Notes: generated from the sequence alone by a model not told the origin. A DNA stretch of 64,000 bases from Alligator mississippiensis (GCF_030867095.1 NC_081826.1:44246001-44310000), one strand, 5' to 3'. Positions 22,839 to 35,754 are shown, numbered from the stretch's first letter. Numbers and translations are program-made.

Positions 22839-25800
22839 TCCCCTATGGCTGCACACGGAGAAGAGGCTGTATAGCTGGGATCTCGACCCTTCAAGGAAGC
22901 AGGTTCTGCTACTTCTCTGATATTCTATCCCTTAAGTTCTCCATATCCCGAGAAGTCTGTCCATTAGATAGGTGCTTTCCATGAAGCAAAACAGGATTGT
23001 AGAGGCTGGGATGAGGTGTGGACACACAATTTTTCCCTCCAAGGCATAGCAAAGATATAGCCCTAAGCTGTTTTATTTCTCTGAGGAAATTATGAGGGCT
23101 GAGGCACCCAGGAGAGGCTCTGGGTACATGACTCAGTTGAAGCTGAATGGCCAAGCATGGGGACTGGAGATACTAGGGACACAGAGCAGATGTAAAGGCA
23201 CAAGGCCTCTATGCAGATTGTTCTGGCCTCCTGCTGATGCCATGGGAATCAGCCATGGGGTTTTATGAAGAACACATCTTCAATATATTCTGCAGGGACA
23301 CATCTCAACTGCCTCCTGAACACATAAGGAAGCTTGAAGGGAGTCTGCTTTCCTCTAAGACTGACTAGATTTTACTATGGGAAGAGATGAGCCAGCCCTG
23401 AATAAGGAAGGTGGAATGTGTCCCCAGTGACTGTCCCAATAACAATCCCACTTTACACCAGTGTTGAAGGAATCAGCAAGGCCGTTGCAGTAGCGGGAGC
23501 AGGAGATTTGAAGTGACGAGGGCATAACAAATTTCAGTGCGTGTTCTGTGCAGTGTCTTTGGCTGATTGTTTAATTTTTGGATTCTGAAGTCACCAGCCT
23601 GTTGTTTTATGTTTCTGTCTAATTGAAATGTTAAAGAACTGATCTCTTTGCAATGTATTTAGTCTGGACATTCCAGCCTTTGAACTCTCACCAACACAGT
23701 GAGTAATATTATCCACACACACTCACTCTATTGTTACAGGAAAATCTCTACATCTGATTTTCTTAATCAAAGTACCAGCATGACGCATATGCTGAAAATA
23801 TTCATTTAAAAAAAAAAAAAGGAAAGCCCTCATCCCATTATGCCAGCTCTTGGGGGATGGAGGGAGGAAGCTTTCATTAGACTCACCATCATTTTCAGTT
23901 TTAATCACCTCTGTTCTTTTCAAATTAAAAAAGAAATTTTGATCAAGGGTTTAGAAGACCCAGAAGTGCCTTCTGGGGTTATCTGAACCAGTCACCTGTT
24001 TGAAGAGACAGCCTTTCACCATCAGACGGATATGCATTTTCAATAATTAACTATTTTTAGCATGGTATAAGTGAAAAATTAATAAGCCCCAGCAGCAAAT
24101 AAGCACTGCAGTGTGGGTTGAGATGAAAATATGGGCCACGGAACAAGCTCTCTTTCTGAAAGTTAGGTTTCCTTTCCCCTCCTCCACCTCCTCCTTTACT
24201 TCCCCAAGGGTAAGTTCTATCTCTAATAGATCCAAATTTGCTCCGATAGATTGCTATTTGCAGACTAGTCCTATCACAAACAAATCATCTCATTACAGCA
24301 CCTCCAGTAAGTAATTGGAGGCATCTTTTTCCCCTCCTTTTTTTTTTACCCAATATTGAGCTCCCCACAAACTCTCAGTACTCCCCTCGGGAGCTCATTG
24401 TTGCTGTGTTGCTACCTGGCCTTTTCATTTATTTATTCACTTTTCTGGGAATATCAGGGAACTGGATGGTTGAAAGTGAAGAAAGCCTGCTAAATAGTAA
24501 TGTCCTGGGCTTTGGTGCAATACAGCAAAGGTGGGAATAGAAGAAAAGAATCACTATTAAGTTATAATACTTCACAGGTCTGCCTCACCTTTCAGCTTAA
24601 GGTTTTAGGGCATTTTAAAGCAAATTTCAATTAAGTCTCACTCCTTTGTAAAGTAGGGAAAGTACACCATTTATTTAACATAAGGATAAACTGAGGCACA
24701 GAATGTATTTCACCACTCTTACTGCCTTTGCACTGATCCAAAGGAGGATAGAGTCTGGTTTAGAGGGTTAGAAAATCTACCCAAGCTCAGAAGCAAGGTG
24801 GTGGAAGTGTGAGGAACAAAAGAAAATGGGATTTGTAACAGTCTTTTGTTATTTGCTCTTATATTACCCCTCGCTTTTCAGAGATACATTTTCAGTCACA
24901 GTTAGTCCAATTTAGCCTTTTTATCTCTGAATTTAAATGAAATTAGAAAAGAAATATAAAATAACGCGAGTCTTAAAACCATTATAAACCAGTCAGGATT
25001 ACAAACAGCATATAAGGTTGAAGACACACATAACAATTGAACTGTTCCAAAATGTCACCGATTGCAAACTAGTTCACCATTGTGCGAAGTGCTGTAGCTC
25101 TGACTGGGGGTAGGACTGAGCACCCACCTCAGCATGTCTTGCAGTGTGCCATTTGGGAAGGAGAGTGCTTACAGCCACATTTTGGAGGTCCCAAGGTTGG
25201 GTCACTTGTGCCTAGAAATGCTGTCATTTTTCTGCTTTCCTTACTCCCCTAAAATAAATTCAGTAAGCTTTAGTAACTTTCAGCTGACCAAAGATGGTAG
25301 TGTGGTTGCCTGATTTGTGGGGTGGAAAGGAGTACTTTTTAGTTCCCAGAGCTGGAGGGGCATGATGAGAGGCTGTGGTCAAATAGTGAGTGGGGATGCA
25401 GCTGGTTGTTAGAAAGATAGCTTTTACTGAGCAAGCATTACAAGGGAGCTCATTGATAACAAGGATCAACAAAAGAAGAAAAAAAAGGAGCGGGTAGTAG
25501 ATTTCTGGCTATGTACCAGAGTGGCCACTTGCAGCAGTGGGAGAGGGGTGAGTGAGAAATGATGCAGTGCGGGATATCTGGAGAAACAACCAGACCTGTG
25601 TCACCCCATACTTGGTGTCCACATGTAACACTGAAACAATTTATAGTGAATCAATTCAAAATAGTACTTGATTTTCCAGGTACAATTTTGAACAATTCTG
25701 GGAAGCTTTAAATTAGTTTAACAGGCTTGTATGTCTGTCCACTTCTGGTTTAAACCATATGCAAACTGTTCTCAGTGTTATGTGTATCCATGCCCAAAGA

Positions 25801-26489
25801 GGAAAGCACTTCAGGTGGAGCGCGGATTAGCGAGGATTATTTTAGCACTGGGGAATTCTGAATATACTTGATCTTCCATGTATAAGGTGTATCCTTTGTG
25901 GTTGAAGACAAGAGAGAGGCTAGAAGGATGTAGCTGACGTAATATGTGTTTTGTCAGCCCCATCCTAGTGGAATGGTCCCAACAATTCTAACTGGCCAAA
26001 GTTAAAGCAGTACGGTGACTTTAGCTAGTTTTCCTTCCCCTAATCCTCCTGCTGTGTCCTAAATATTTCACAGATCTCAACTCAGTGACTGAATGGATCT
26101 CCTTCCCATTGTCATTCAAAATGCAGTAGGAGTATAAGGTTTACAATGAAATCAAGATTTGTGGAATGTGCAATCTAATTTCTGCATGTCTCTCCAGTTT
26201 AAAATATATGAAGTTCAACATTCGGTCCTCATTAAACAGTTGAGTTAAAATACTAACAGCAAAGGAGGAACCAATGGACTGGAGCATGGATACTTAAAAT
26301 TGGAGCACTTGACATAGTTAAACCATTGTCTGGGATAATGAAGTGAAGTTTCCTTCAAGCAAGACACCTAATGCCTAGTAATTCTAGGTTCTGCTCCTCA
26401 TTCCTCTCTGTGTAAAAGTAGAGGCCTCATACTGGCATTGGAAACTGACACAAGAGATTACTTGTTTTATCACTCATCTCAGAGACGCT
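22839..26489. other. No gene seen; possible MIR/L2 trace near 24.6-24.8 kb
   Basis: The sequence is mostly unique. At 24630-24800 the phrase GATAAACTGAGGCACAGAAT recalls the MIR/L2 core, but the match is short. An A-run lies at 23808-23820. No credible exon was seen on either strand. Confidence 0.35.
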
Positions 26490-27620
26490 AAAGAAATAGT
26501 ATATGCACAATTGATGGATTATACAATGCACAAAGGCCTGATGACCCCTAATCAGTCTGGTTTTCAAGTAAGGAATTTAATGACCACTGCGCCTTGTTAA
26601 GAGGTGGAAAATGATCTGCTTGTTGTGACCCAACAGGGGCAATTTTTATTGATTTCACTAAGGTCTTTGACTTGGTGAATCACAAGCTTCTTATGGGCAA
26701 ACTTAAGATGAAGCTTTAAGATGGATGAGTAATTACCTGTCTGACAGATGTCAGTCCAATCCAGTCTCAAAGGTATCAATAAAGGAATACCCCAGAGATC
26801 TGTGTTTGAATTACTTCCATTTTTCTTTCATATTGCTAAGATAGCAAAGCTCTTCTAAAATACGTTTTCTCTAAGGATGATGCAGTAGTTTCTTTTACCT
26901 TACAATGTTAAATCAATCATGTGTTTAACTATTGTTTCACATAGAGATTTGGATGGATTGTTGTATTGGGTTCAGCATGGTTTTAAATGTTAACACATGA
27001 AAACAAATATTATTTGGAGTATCCTAATAGTTCAGTGCAAAATAATGATTCCTATCACTAGTGGCTGATATGATGGTTATCTGCCAGTCCAAAATGAAAA
27101 GGGCACATAGAAAACATTTGGCAGAAGAACGAATCTGGATTTTATATTGAAACAGCTGATACTTAAGCTTTGTTTTTCAATTAAAAATTGCAAAGCAACA
27201 GTCAGATACGCAACATAGCATGTCAAGTTAACACTAACAGAGCCCTAAATGAGGTATATAAATTATTTGCAAGACATTATGCAGATTAAGTTTGCATTGC
27301 AATAGGAAAGAACATCTTTGCACTGTGTTTGCTGAGCAGAAATTGTTATTGTTTCAATAGAGAAGGAAGACACCATTGGTTAAGTCCTGTTTGAAAATGT
27401 ATTTATAGTTAGACCCTGGAGTATTTGAAACCACTGATGCGAGGTGTTGACAGTACAGATCAATTTTGCTCACTGGATGAGCTGACCTTTGTTGTACCAA
27501 GAAGTGAAAGTCTTATGAGACACAAACTTTAGTACCTGACTGCTAATAGTTGGAATCAATTACCCAAGAAGCAGCCCTGCTCTTACCCTCTGCTCCACCC
27601 CTAAAGAAAAAAACTAGTAG
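26490..27620 (+). pseudogene. Ancient L2-like LINE reverse transcriptase remnant
   Basis: Conceptual reading across frames gives RT landmarks of the L2/jockey group. They are TPNQSGFQVRN (motif 1 region) at about 26545, FIDFTKVFDLVNHKLL (the catalytic-Asp FxDFxKAFDxVxH motif) at about 26645-26695, WMSNYLSDRCQSNP at about 26722-26760, and a degraded KGVPQGS. A DLDGLLYWVQHGF block near 26950 matches the DLDxLxxW thumb region. NSWNQLPKKQ near 27550 matches the C-terminal WNxLPxxI. The frame is riddled with stops and shifts. By its decay it is far older than the CR1s at 18 and 56 kb. Confidence 0.65.
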
Positions 27621-28764
27621 AATATTTTTGAGACAGCTTTAGACAGGTGTGAGACAGATCACATATCTACTGATAATATAATATTCTTTGTGTGAATTTT
27701 GAATGTATATATAAATTGCCTGCTTCACAGCAAGACCTGAGTAGTGATTTCACTCTGTGTGGGTAACCTGAAGTGCAGAATTGCAATTAATAATAAATCT
27801 GTGCAAATAAGCTTTGCACAGTTTCTCCTTCATGATTATTAGGTGTAAAATCAAAACATGAACCAAATACCACATGCTTGGAGAGAACGGTACAGAAAAT
27901 CCAAACAAAGCCTACTGCTCACCATGCAGCAAAAATAGGAAATCTGTTCAAAACCACCTTCAGACACCTCCCAGAGGTCATGTGTTCTTCCTGGCCATTA
28001 CAGCATGATGAAAAGTAGCACAGATAATTCAGACTACTGCTGCAGGTGAATCTTCCAGTGCCAGAAACAGGTTGGACTAGTGGCATAGTAACAAGTAATT
28101 TAGAACTCTGATACTAGCAAATGAAAGACTCTCCAGGACCATCTGAGGGAATTGCCTCACTTTCCTTGCTTAAATACATTTGCCATCCTCCTGAGTCTCA
28201 AAAAACAATCCTGTAGATATTTGATTTGCAATAAAACTTCCATTTTTCCCCATCAGTAATACTCAGAATCCCATTAGAAAGGCAAGCAAGTGAAATGTGT
28301 CCCATAATCTCCAAATGCTATGGAGATTGCCATGTTTCCTTGGGAATCTTTATATACTGTGGGTTAAATCCTAGGCATCTAATAGGTAGTTACTACCAAG
28401 GTCCTGATGTAGACAACCAGAATCAGGGAGGGAACCTACTTTGCCTGGATAGCCATGTTGCTCTCCTATACACGTATGCAAATGATTCTGGATGGGAATC
28501 CTACTTTGCTCTGCAAGGGCACACAACTCTTCCATTCATTTCAATGGGCAGTGCTTCGATACCTCCAGATATGAATCCTGTCATGTAGTAGATGTGTGTA
28601 CCTCCATTCATTATAACTGTAAATTTTTAGTTGCGATAAGATGTATCCAACTGCTACAGTTCCTACTTTCCGCTAACAGCAGAGGCCTAAGCATCTTAAT
28701 AGGGTGTTTTTTTTTTGGTTTGGAAGCCAGATGTTTACTTGGAAAAGATAAGGCACCTCCAGTA
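27621..28764. other. No gene seen
   Basis: The part at 28290-28600 gives overlapping frames of 90-97 codons without domain resemblance. The other strand shows nothing. Confidence 0.4.
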
Positions 28765-28830
28765 GGTTAGTAGTCAGAGCACTTGTCCAGGAAATGCAAG
28801 GTCGAGGTTTCCTACACTCTCAGGAGGCAG
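28765..28830 (+). mobile_element. tRNA-derived SINE head, degraded
   Basis: TTAGTAGTCAGAGCACTTGT CCAGGAAATGC...GTCGAGGTTTCC resembles the A-box, anticodon-arm and B-box layout of tRNA-derived SINEs ('tagtggtcagagcactt..ccaggttcaa'). It is too degraded to be a tRNA gene. Confidence 0.45.
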
Positions 28831-28838
28831 TTTGTAAT

Positions 28839-28920
28839 TTCAACAAGGTACTTAAAGCATGTGCACAGTCTACCTAGTTATATGTTTAAATGTATATACA
28901 CATTTAAGTACCTTGTTGAA
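28839..28920. repeat. MITE-like palindrome with perfect 18-bp arms
   Basis: Arms 28839-28856 (TTCAACAAGGTACTTAAA) and 28903-28920 are exact complements. The AAGTAC/GTACTT and CTTAAA motifs are typical of a bird/reptile MITE family with 'gcttaagcacttaag' cores. Confidence 0.7.
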
Positions 28921-29207
28921 TTATTGGCCTTCCTCAGTATATGTTGTGAAGTTCTTTGCCTGCAAGGGCCTGCAAAGCTGCTGTTAGAAGAAAATATCTT
29001 CTTAGGTGGTTTTAAAATTAGCATCTTTTCTGCTGGTCTCACTTAAGATTCTGTCTTCTGTCTGTTAAAATTAGAAGTAAAACTGTAATATTAGGTAAAT
29101 GCTAATTCTGTACAGAAGAATTGGTTTGTGGAAGGGCTCTGTATAATGTTCTCTATGTACTGGATGCCACCAGATCCCTGAAGAGATGTTATTTCTTAAC
29201 CTACAGT

Positions 29208-29582
29208 CAGTGCTGTAGCAAGGAAGTTTACTGCCTGGAGCAAGCTCTGTCCCATGCCCTGCCCCAGCTGGGCAGCACCTGCCCCAGTCCTAGCTCCCCT
29301 CATTCTTCACTGGAGGGGCCTCAATCTGCCCCCCATGCCCCTTCCTTGCCCCCATCCCTTCCCCTTGCCCAACAGACTCACCAGCTGAATGGTTCTCTCC
29401 AAGCTGCTGGCCACATGCATGCTGCAGCTGCATACATGCATGCATCATTTATTGACTACATCAGCCAAATTTTTACAAAATATTTATAACAAAATACAAA
29501 CTTGTGACTCATCTGTTGGTGTCCCTTCACTTCAGCGCCCGGGGCGGTCATCCTGCTCATCCCCCTCCTTGCTATGGTACTG
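29208..29582. mobile_element. Non-autonomous hAT transposon with perfect 8-bp target duplication
   Basis: The left terminus is CAGTGCTGTAGCAAGG. The right terminus, reverse-complemented, is CAGTACCATAGCAAGG, giving 13 of 16 matches. The element is flanked by identical CCTACAGT at 29200-29207 and 29583-29590. An 8-bp duplication with CAGTG...CACTG-type ends is diagnostic of hAT insertions. The interior is C-rich and includes GCGCCCGGGGCGG next to the right end, common in this class. No transposase is encoded. The unmutated duplication suggests this is one of the younger DNA-transposon insertions here. Confidence 0.85.
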
Positions 29583-29879
29583 CCTACAGTAGTCTGTCAC
29601 TGTAAGCATGACACAATGCAATAAAAGAGCTAGTTTAGGCACTGTTAGTATTAAAGCCACATTAATGTAGCCATCCCTTTTGACTTCTTAGTACTGCTGG
29701 CAGTCAAGGCATGTTAGCCAGTGCAGAGTGCCATGATAGGATGGACATGATACTTCTGTTAGTTGTACAAAGCTAGCTTATAAGGCCACTACATTGTACT
29801 GTGGAGACCCACCCTGTGTTTTCCTTTCTTTGTAGCCTGCAAGTAAACCAACAAAGGTTACTTCACTTCTTGTCATTTA

Positions 29880-30191
29880 AGGCACTTATACACGTACCAG
29901 ATGTCTGCTCCAATGCATGCTAATTAGCACGCGTCAGAGCAGACCAAATTAATCGAGTCTGCTGGAGCTTGTTAATTAACGTGATCCAGCAGCCTCCATG
30001 TCACATCTGTTCAGCATCCTCATGCTTCAAAATGGCAGTGGGGTCACTTGAACTAAAGCTCATCCAACAAGCTCTAGTCCAAATGCCTCTGCTGCCATTT
30101 TGAAGCACAGGACTCTGAATACACATGAGCTGTTCTAATTAAAGTGTCCCCCTCTCCCCCTTCACCCCAGAGCACATGTATAGAGTCCCTT
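29880..30191. mobile_element. Palindromic MITE, family member shared with 40.2 kb
   Basis: The ends are GGCACTTATACACGTACC and GCACATGTATAGAGTCCC. The interior has an inverted pair built on GCTTCAAAATGGCAG (about 30025) and CTGCCATTTTGAAGC (about 30092), exact complements around a TAAAGCTCATCCAACAAGCT core. The sequence at 40216-40521 carries the same blocks, so these are two copies of one family. Confidence 0.7.
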
Positions 30192-30224
30192 AGTCTTGTG
30201 GACCATCTGTTTTATTTATTTTAT

Positions 30225-30430
30225 TGTGTTTATTATTTGTATTAGGTTAGCCTTTAAAAATCCCATCCACAGCCAATGCCCTAGGTGTTTAGGAACTGAA
30301 CATACACCAGATAAGTAAAAGTCCTTGCTCAGAGTTCATAACACAGACAAACAAACAGATGGAGAACAGAAGAAAGGAAATACTGTTACTCTTCTTTTAC
30401 AGCCAGGGTGGGGAGGTGCAAAGAGATTCT
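30225..30430 (-). mobile_element. L2 LINE 3' end, minus strand
   Basis: On plus it reads TATTATTTGTATTAGGTTAG..., then AAAGTCCTTGCTCAGAG...AACACAGACAAACAAACAG. This is the reverse complement of the L2-like 3' tail also seen at 21.5-21.8 and 45.4-45.55 kb. It is diverged. Confidence 0.5.
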
Positions 30431-30663
30431 AAGCCAGGTTTTCAAAATAGAACAAAATCAAAACTTTTCAAAGCTCAAAAATTCCCATTGAGGGATTTGA
30501 GTGAAGTGAACAGATTTCCAAAGTGTGTGCATGTGTTTTATGGTAACACAAAGGAACTCCAAATGAGCAGGAGGGTTCCCTTATAATAAATATGCACTGT
30601 ACAGGCATGTAAAGAATGGGACAGCTCTTACTCCAGAGAGCTCACAGTGTGCATGCAATAGAA

Positions 30664-30919
30664 CAGAGATGGCCAACCTGCAGCACAGATGCCACAAGTG
30701 GTATGGGCAGCCTCTCTGTGTGGCACATGACAGATTGGGGCAGAGAGCAGAGTGGGAGATAGGGCAGGGAGCAGAATGCAGAGCAGCAGATGGCACGGAG
30801 CACAGGGAGGAAGCAGACACCAGGGCACCAGATTGGGCAAGGGAAAAGGATTGGTGTGGCACTAGGGAGGGTACAGGGCTAACTTGTGGCATGCCTGCCA
30901 AAAAGGTTGGCCACCACTG
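30664..30919. mobile_element. hAT-like MITE, 256 bp
   Basis: The left end is CAGAGATGGCCAACCT. The right end, reverse-complemented, is CAGTGGTGGCCAACCT. Both run on to TGGCA(C/T) motifs. Flanking octamers CAATAGAA and TGATAAAA agree at 5 of 8 positions with only transitions, compatible with a decayed 8-bp duplication. The G/A-rich interior gives a spurious 106-codon frame on each strand. Confidence 0.65.
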
Positions 30920-30929
30920 TGATAAAAGA

Positions 30930-32070
30930 CCCCAAAATGGACAAATTAGTCATAAGGGGAAGGGTAGGGGCATTGAAAGGACAAGGTAACAATAGCATAC
31001 TTTTTTTTACTGGAAAAGCAAAAGTTTATTTTCGTCAAATTGGTGCTAGACAGGAAAGAATTGAAAGCATCATAAAGAGATTGGCTCGAGGAGATTTTAT
31101 ATGATACTAAGACAGCAATTTTATGAATATGATGGGAATTTTTTTCAGTCATAGGGGATGGTATGGTACAAAGTTGTTTGAGCGAGAAGTGATGCAGCTA
31201 TGATGCACTGAGCAGTAGTGGCTATTTTTGTGCCTCTCGCCACACAAAAAGGGGATGCCTGGGTCTGCTATCCCAGTCGCTACCCCCACTCAGTTACCTT
31301 GCTGTCAACAGGCTGGAGAGTTGAGAGTGTTTGGTGTGATGCTAATCACATCACTCCCTTGTGTGCTGTTGGAAATTAGAAACTGGAGTGCCTTAGCTAC
31401 AGTAGCCTGATGGGCTGTTAAGACTCAGACAAACCTTTGACTTTTGACCTTTCCTACTACAACTTCAGAATCTCTGACCAGAACTGAAGTTAGTGAAATT
31501 ACTTTAGATTTCAACTAGTGTACCTGAGAGCTGTCTTCTGAACCTGCTGTGGTGAAGCTCTAGAAATTCCCTTAAACTGTGTTATTTACCCGTCATTCAT
31601 CAAACTAACCTGAACTGTTTTTTTTTTTTCACTGACTTTATTGGGTGCTATTCATTGACTCACATTTGTAGTCTAGCTTGTGATACTGACTCATGCTGAG
31701 GAACATGGGCATGTATTATAACACAAAGCTAAAAGAGCAGGGCTGTTATTTCATAAAAGAGGCTTCAGGAGTCTGCCACGCCTGTAATCTAGGAATAAAT
31801 GATTTGCAGTTTGTGGCTGTAGACTACGATATTAGTGCACAGGTTAATGGGCATATGTAACTTGGACAATAGTTTGTGAGCAGTCATTAGATGTTGAGTT
31901 CTGCTCTCAATTTACACTAGTGCAGCTGAATTGAAAGAGCTGAGGTACAGCTGTAGTGGGGCTGTATCCATAAAAGAATAGAATGTAACGGCAGAAATTC
32001 AGTTGCATGGTGATGGTGTGTCACTATATTCCTTAGCTTACATTTTCTAAAGTATTTATGTGGCTTCAAA
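30930..32070. other. No gene seen
   Basis: No recognised coding or repeat feature apart from short A/T runs. Confidence 0.4.
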
Positions 32071-32075
32071 CCTAA

Positions 32076-32345
32076 GACCCATTTTCAGAAAATCTCAACT
32101 TCTCAAAGAAAAATCAAAGCCTGTAAATGCTTTTCATATAGAAATGGTTCTTCATGGGACTTAGGCATGTATCATGTGATTTCCCAAAGTGCCTAAACAG
32201 ATTAGGTATCTAGCTTCTATTAAAATCAACAGCAGCAAGATGATCAACATGCCTAGGGGCTTATGAAAATCTCACTATTGGGAGCCTAAATCTCTTTGAA
32301 AGTGAATAGAACTTATGATCCTAAGGGTCTAGGTCACTTGTGATA
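32076..32345. mobile_element. MITE-like repeat with CCTAA/TTAGG motifs
   Basis: It contains CCATTTTCAGAAAATCTC at the left. Repeated CTTAGGCAT, GTGCCTAAA, TTAGGTATC and GAGCCTAAAT motifs then appear in both orientations. The layout resembles the element at 711-832 and 5444-5706. The ends are not sharply defined. Confidence 0.4.
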
Positions 32346-34080
32346 ATGTGACTTTGGTTTCCAAGTCACAGCAACACTTTTGACCCTCTGATCTCTTTTT
32401 TTTCTGAAAATTTCTCACGTTTGCCCCAGGATTACGCAGTTCCACCGAGAGGAGTAGCATCACATTGGGGTTCTTACCCCCACACTGGCCAGCATGGGAG
32501 TAACATTAGATTGCAGAGTAGTTCCAGGAACTTTTATTAATTTGCAACGGTGCCCCCACGATAGCTAACACTAATGAAGCTGTGGGTTAGAGATCAATGA
32601 CTGGACCAGTTGGAATGTCTTCAGTGTAAAGACAGCAGTAGAGAAACTGGATGATGGAGAGAAGGAAGAATCCAACGCACAAAGGAAATATTTTTACGTT
32701 GGCTCTGATCTTTATAAAATGCTTCTTAGCTTGTGCCAAAAAGTGTGTGTGTGGTGATCATGGGAGGGGGGAGAATGGAGGTTTGTTTACTACAGTTTTA
32801 CTTCATTAATATTTTAGTCTCAGGTGCAGAACTTGGAGAGTCTCACTGAAATTGCGAACAGCACTGATTGTGGTGTTTGTGACAGTGCCATGGGGCATTT
32901 GCATTATTTATCCCAGGCTGTACTACCCGTACAGCTTTCAGGGAATATTTTCAGACAGAATCGCTAATTAGCACATATGTGGAATCTTCTCAAAGCAGTT
33001 GGGAACTCTCCTCATTGCTTTTTAATTCTTCCTATTTGCCGAACGTATGTCAAAGATGAAAATTCAAAATGATAGTTTGGAGGAATTTACATATTAAATG
33101 CATAAGATGAAAGGAGTGGTGCTTCATATCTGGTCACCAAGGAAGACTGAAAATGTCTTCTGGCCAGGGAGATCACTCTGTATTATCTTGTGCAATCACC
33201 TATCTGTCCAAACTATCTGCACTCATGGCTAAGATATTATCTGCTCCCTGCCCTGATCTGTTGTGTACTGATGTTTGGCAGTGCTTAACAACTGCCCACT
33301 TCAACCCCACATGTTTCTGCCAATTAGTTCTTTGCAGTCAATCAGTTTACGAAGTGCTATGAGCATTTTGGCTTCTTTGAGTAAAAGGCATGTGTTGAAC
33401 TCTTATTTTAACAATAACTATCTATTTAAGAATTTTTTCTCCATTAGTGCAGCCTTACAATATTCAGTGGAAAAAGAAAACTCATTAACATAATACTATA
33501 GAACATTCCTGGTTCAGTTTATGAACCCTCATTTTTTCACCTTGATTTACTTAGTCACACCCTTTTTACACATTCATTATTTGATTTAATTGAAGTTACT
33601 CCTGATTTACAGGGGCATGTATACATGAGAGCAAATTGTACATTTGTGCATTGCAAGACGATGATTAAAAAAACAGTATTTAAATGCATTGGACTCAACT
33701 TAGCAGTAACATAAATTTTTTAAGTTTATTTATTATGGATTTATATACAGCATAAAAGAGCACCAATCTGATGCTCTAGACACTCTTTCTATAAATTAAA
33801 AACGTAATACTGAAATAATTTCACAGCCAAACCAACAGCACATTTTCAAATAGCGATCATTAGTCTCGGATGCACCCTACAAATCAGAAATGATTACCCT
33901 TTATGCTCCCACCAAAAAAGGAGCTTAAAAAAATCTCATAAGAACCTCTGTCATTTGTTACAACGGTTCTGCCCTTCAAGAGTATCTTCAAACAGATGGG
34001 CTATGCAACCAACACAGAAGGCCAACAGATTTAAAACATTTGGGACAGAGTAGGAAAATGAACACCAAAACCAAGGCACT
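32346..34080. other. No gene seen
   Basis: AT-rich unique-looking DNA. At about 33600-33680 a fragment GGGGCATGTATACATGAGAG may be the end of a MITE of the GCATCTACAC type. Confidence 0.4.
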
Positions 34081-34084
34081 AGAG

Positions 34085-34650
34085 CAGGTTGGAATATAGA
34101 TTTTTTTTTTCACAGAAAACTTTAAGCAAAAAATCAAAACCTCAAAATGTTCTTATGCAGAAATTGTAGTTCATGGAAAATATAGTTCAAACCTTATGCC
34201 CTCATTTTCGTCTATAGTCTGGGCTTCCTTCCTACACTACATCTTCTACAATGGATTGCAGTCTCCCCTCTTGCTGAGCTGCAATAATTCATCATGGGAA
34301 TGGCTTTGGCCACATTAGATCATGGCAGGCCTAGTCTGGTTGAACAACACAGTCTATGACAGAAGTTAGGGACATGAAGCAGCTGAACTACAGCTCTTAT
34401 TAGGTACTATAGCATCATAGCCAAATCTGTTTGTTTTTTTTTTTCTTTTCAGTTTTGGCCTAAATTTGAGGGTTTTAGCCCAGAAACTGTGGTAAATGTC
34501 TTCAGTTTGGGGTACCCAGTTTTTGACCAAAAGTTGAATTTTCAGTAAATTATAGTAAAGAAATGAGAAAAAATTCTGTGAAAAAATTCAGTTATCTCAA
34601 TTTTCTGCCAAAAACAATTCCAATCAAAATGTTTTATAGCTCTAACCCTG
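34085..34650. mobile_element. Probable palindromic MITE with T/A-rich arms
   Basis: The left side is rich in TTTTTTTCACAGAAAACTTT. The right side, reverse-complemented, contains AACATTTTGATTGGAATTG and TTTTTTCACAGAATTTTTTC. The centre has CTACATCTTCTACAATGGAT TGCAG and CTGCAATAATTCATCATGGG, an inverted pair typical of reptile elements with 'actacatctcccatgatgca' cores. The termini are approximate. Confidence 0.45.
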
Positions 34651-35754
34651 AAGTGGAATGCTTTCTGGCAGCCACTGTCCTTTCTGCTGCAACCCATCTA
34701 GCTTGAGTGTTTCAGCTGATCTCAACTACAGTGACCTAACATAAAGAAGGTGGCAGACTTTCAAGAACTATAATCTCAGATCACTTGAGTTTTGTATGTC
34801 AAATCTTAAACATAATCTGGGGACCTCTAAGGAAGCCATTACAGATTTTGATCTCACAGTGACAATCCTTTCTTGAGAAACAAGCTGCTGAAATCTATTA
34901 TTTTTACCCCTCCTGTGGGTTCAAGAGGTTGCCCTGTATCATGTATATTAGTTATGCCTGATGTCAGAGCTCATCAGAGAAAAAAGGGAGAAAGAGTTCA
35001 AATTTTGTCTGACCCTTTTTTATCTCAAAATTTAATTCTTTTTTTAAAAAATCTGATTAAGTACGTATTAAATGTTTGACTGCTGTGGTATGTCAGATAG
35101 AAAATGTGTATAAATTATAAAGTTGTATAATATGCCTAGATTTAGGGCTTGGTACGTGTGTAAAATAATAAATTGCACTAGTATAATATTCTCCCATGAC
35201 TAAATTCAGCCCTGCTACATGTAGGCTGAATTCCAGTAGGATCTCTAAGAGTGTTGGGACTATTATGATGATTGGTGAACATCTATTCCACTTTTATACT
35301 CCTGTCACATGGGTTATGATTACATGGCACAATGCAATGCTGTGTAAAGACACTCAAGATGGCTCTGAATGAAGCCGGGCAGCCATGTTAGCGTGTTTTT
35401 TGGGCATATAGGGTAATTGGTCCTGCTGAGAAGTATTATGGAACATAGGGATGTCATTGCTGTCCCAGATGCACTCCACCAGAGTGTGTAAGGTACAGTT
35501 AGACTGTACAAATATTCAACATTAGGGGAAAATCCAGATTAGCCCTACAGTGGTGTCAAAATGCTTAAAAATTAGTTGAGTAATCTAAATCAACCTTTGA
35601 TCCCTATACAGACAATACGGAAAGTTAGATGACTCTGAGGGGACATTAAGAGAGCATGTGCTGAGGGGGAGCTGCTAGAGTTAACCAGTAGGAAATATCG
35701 GCACTGTTTGCACAGATCATAGGGCAGGAAGGAGATGAAGCAAGAGTAAACTTG
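34651..35754. other. No gene seen
   Basis: No recognised feature. Confidence 0.4.
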
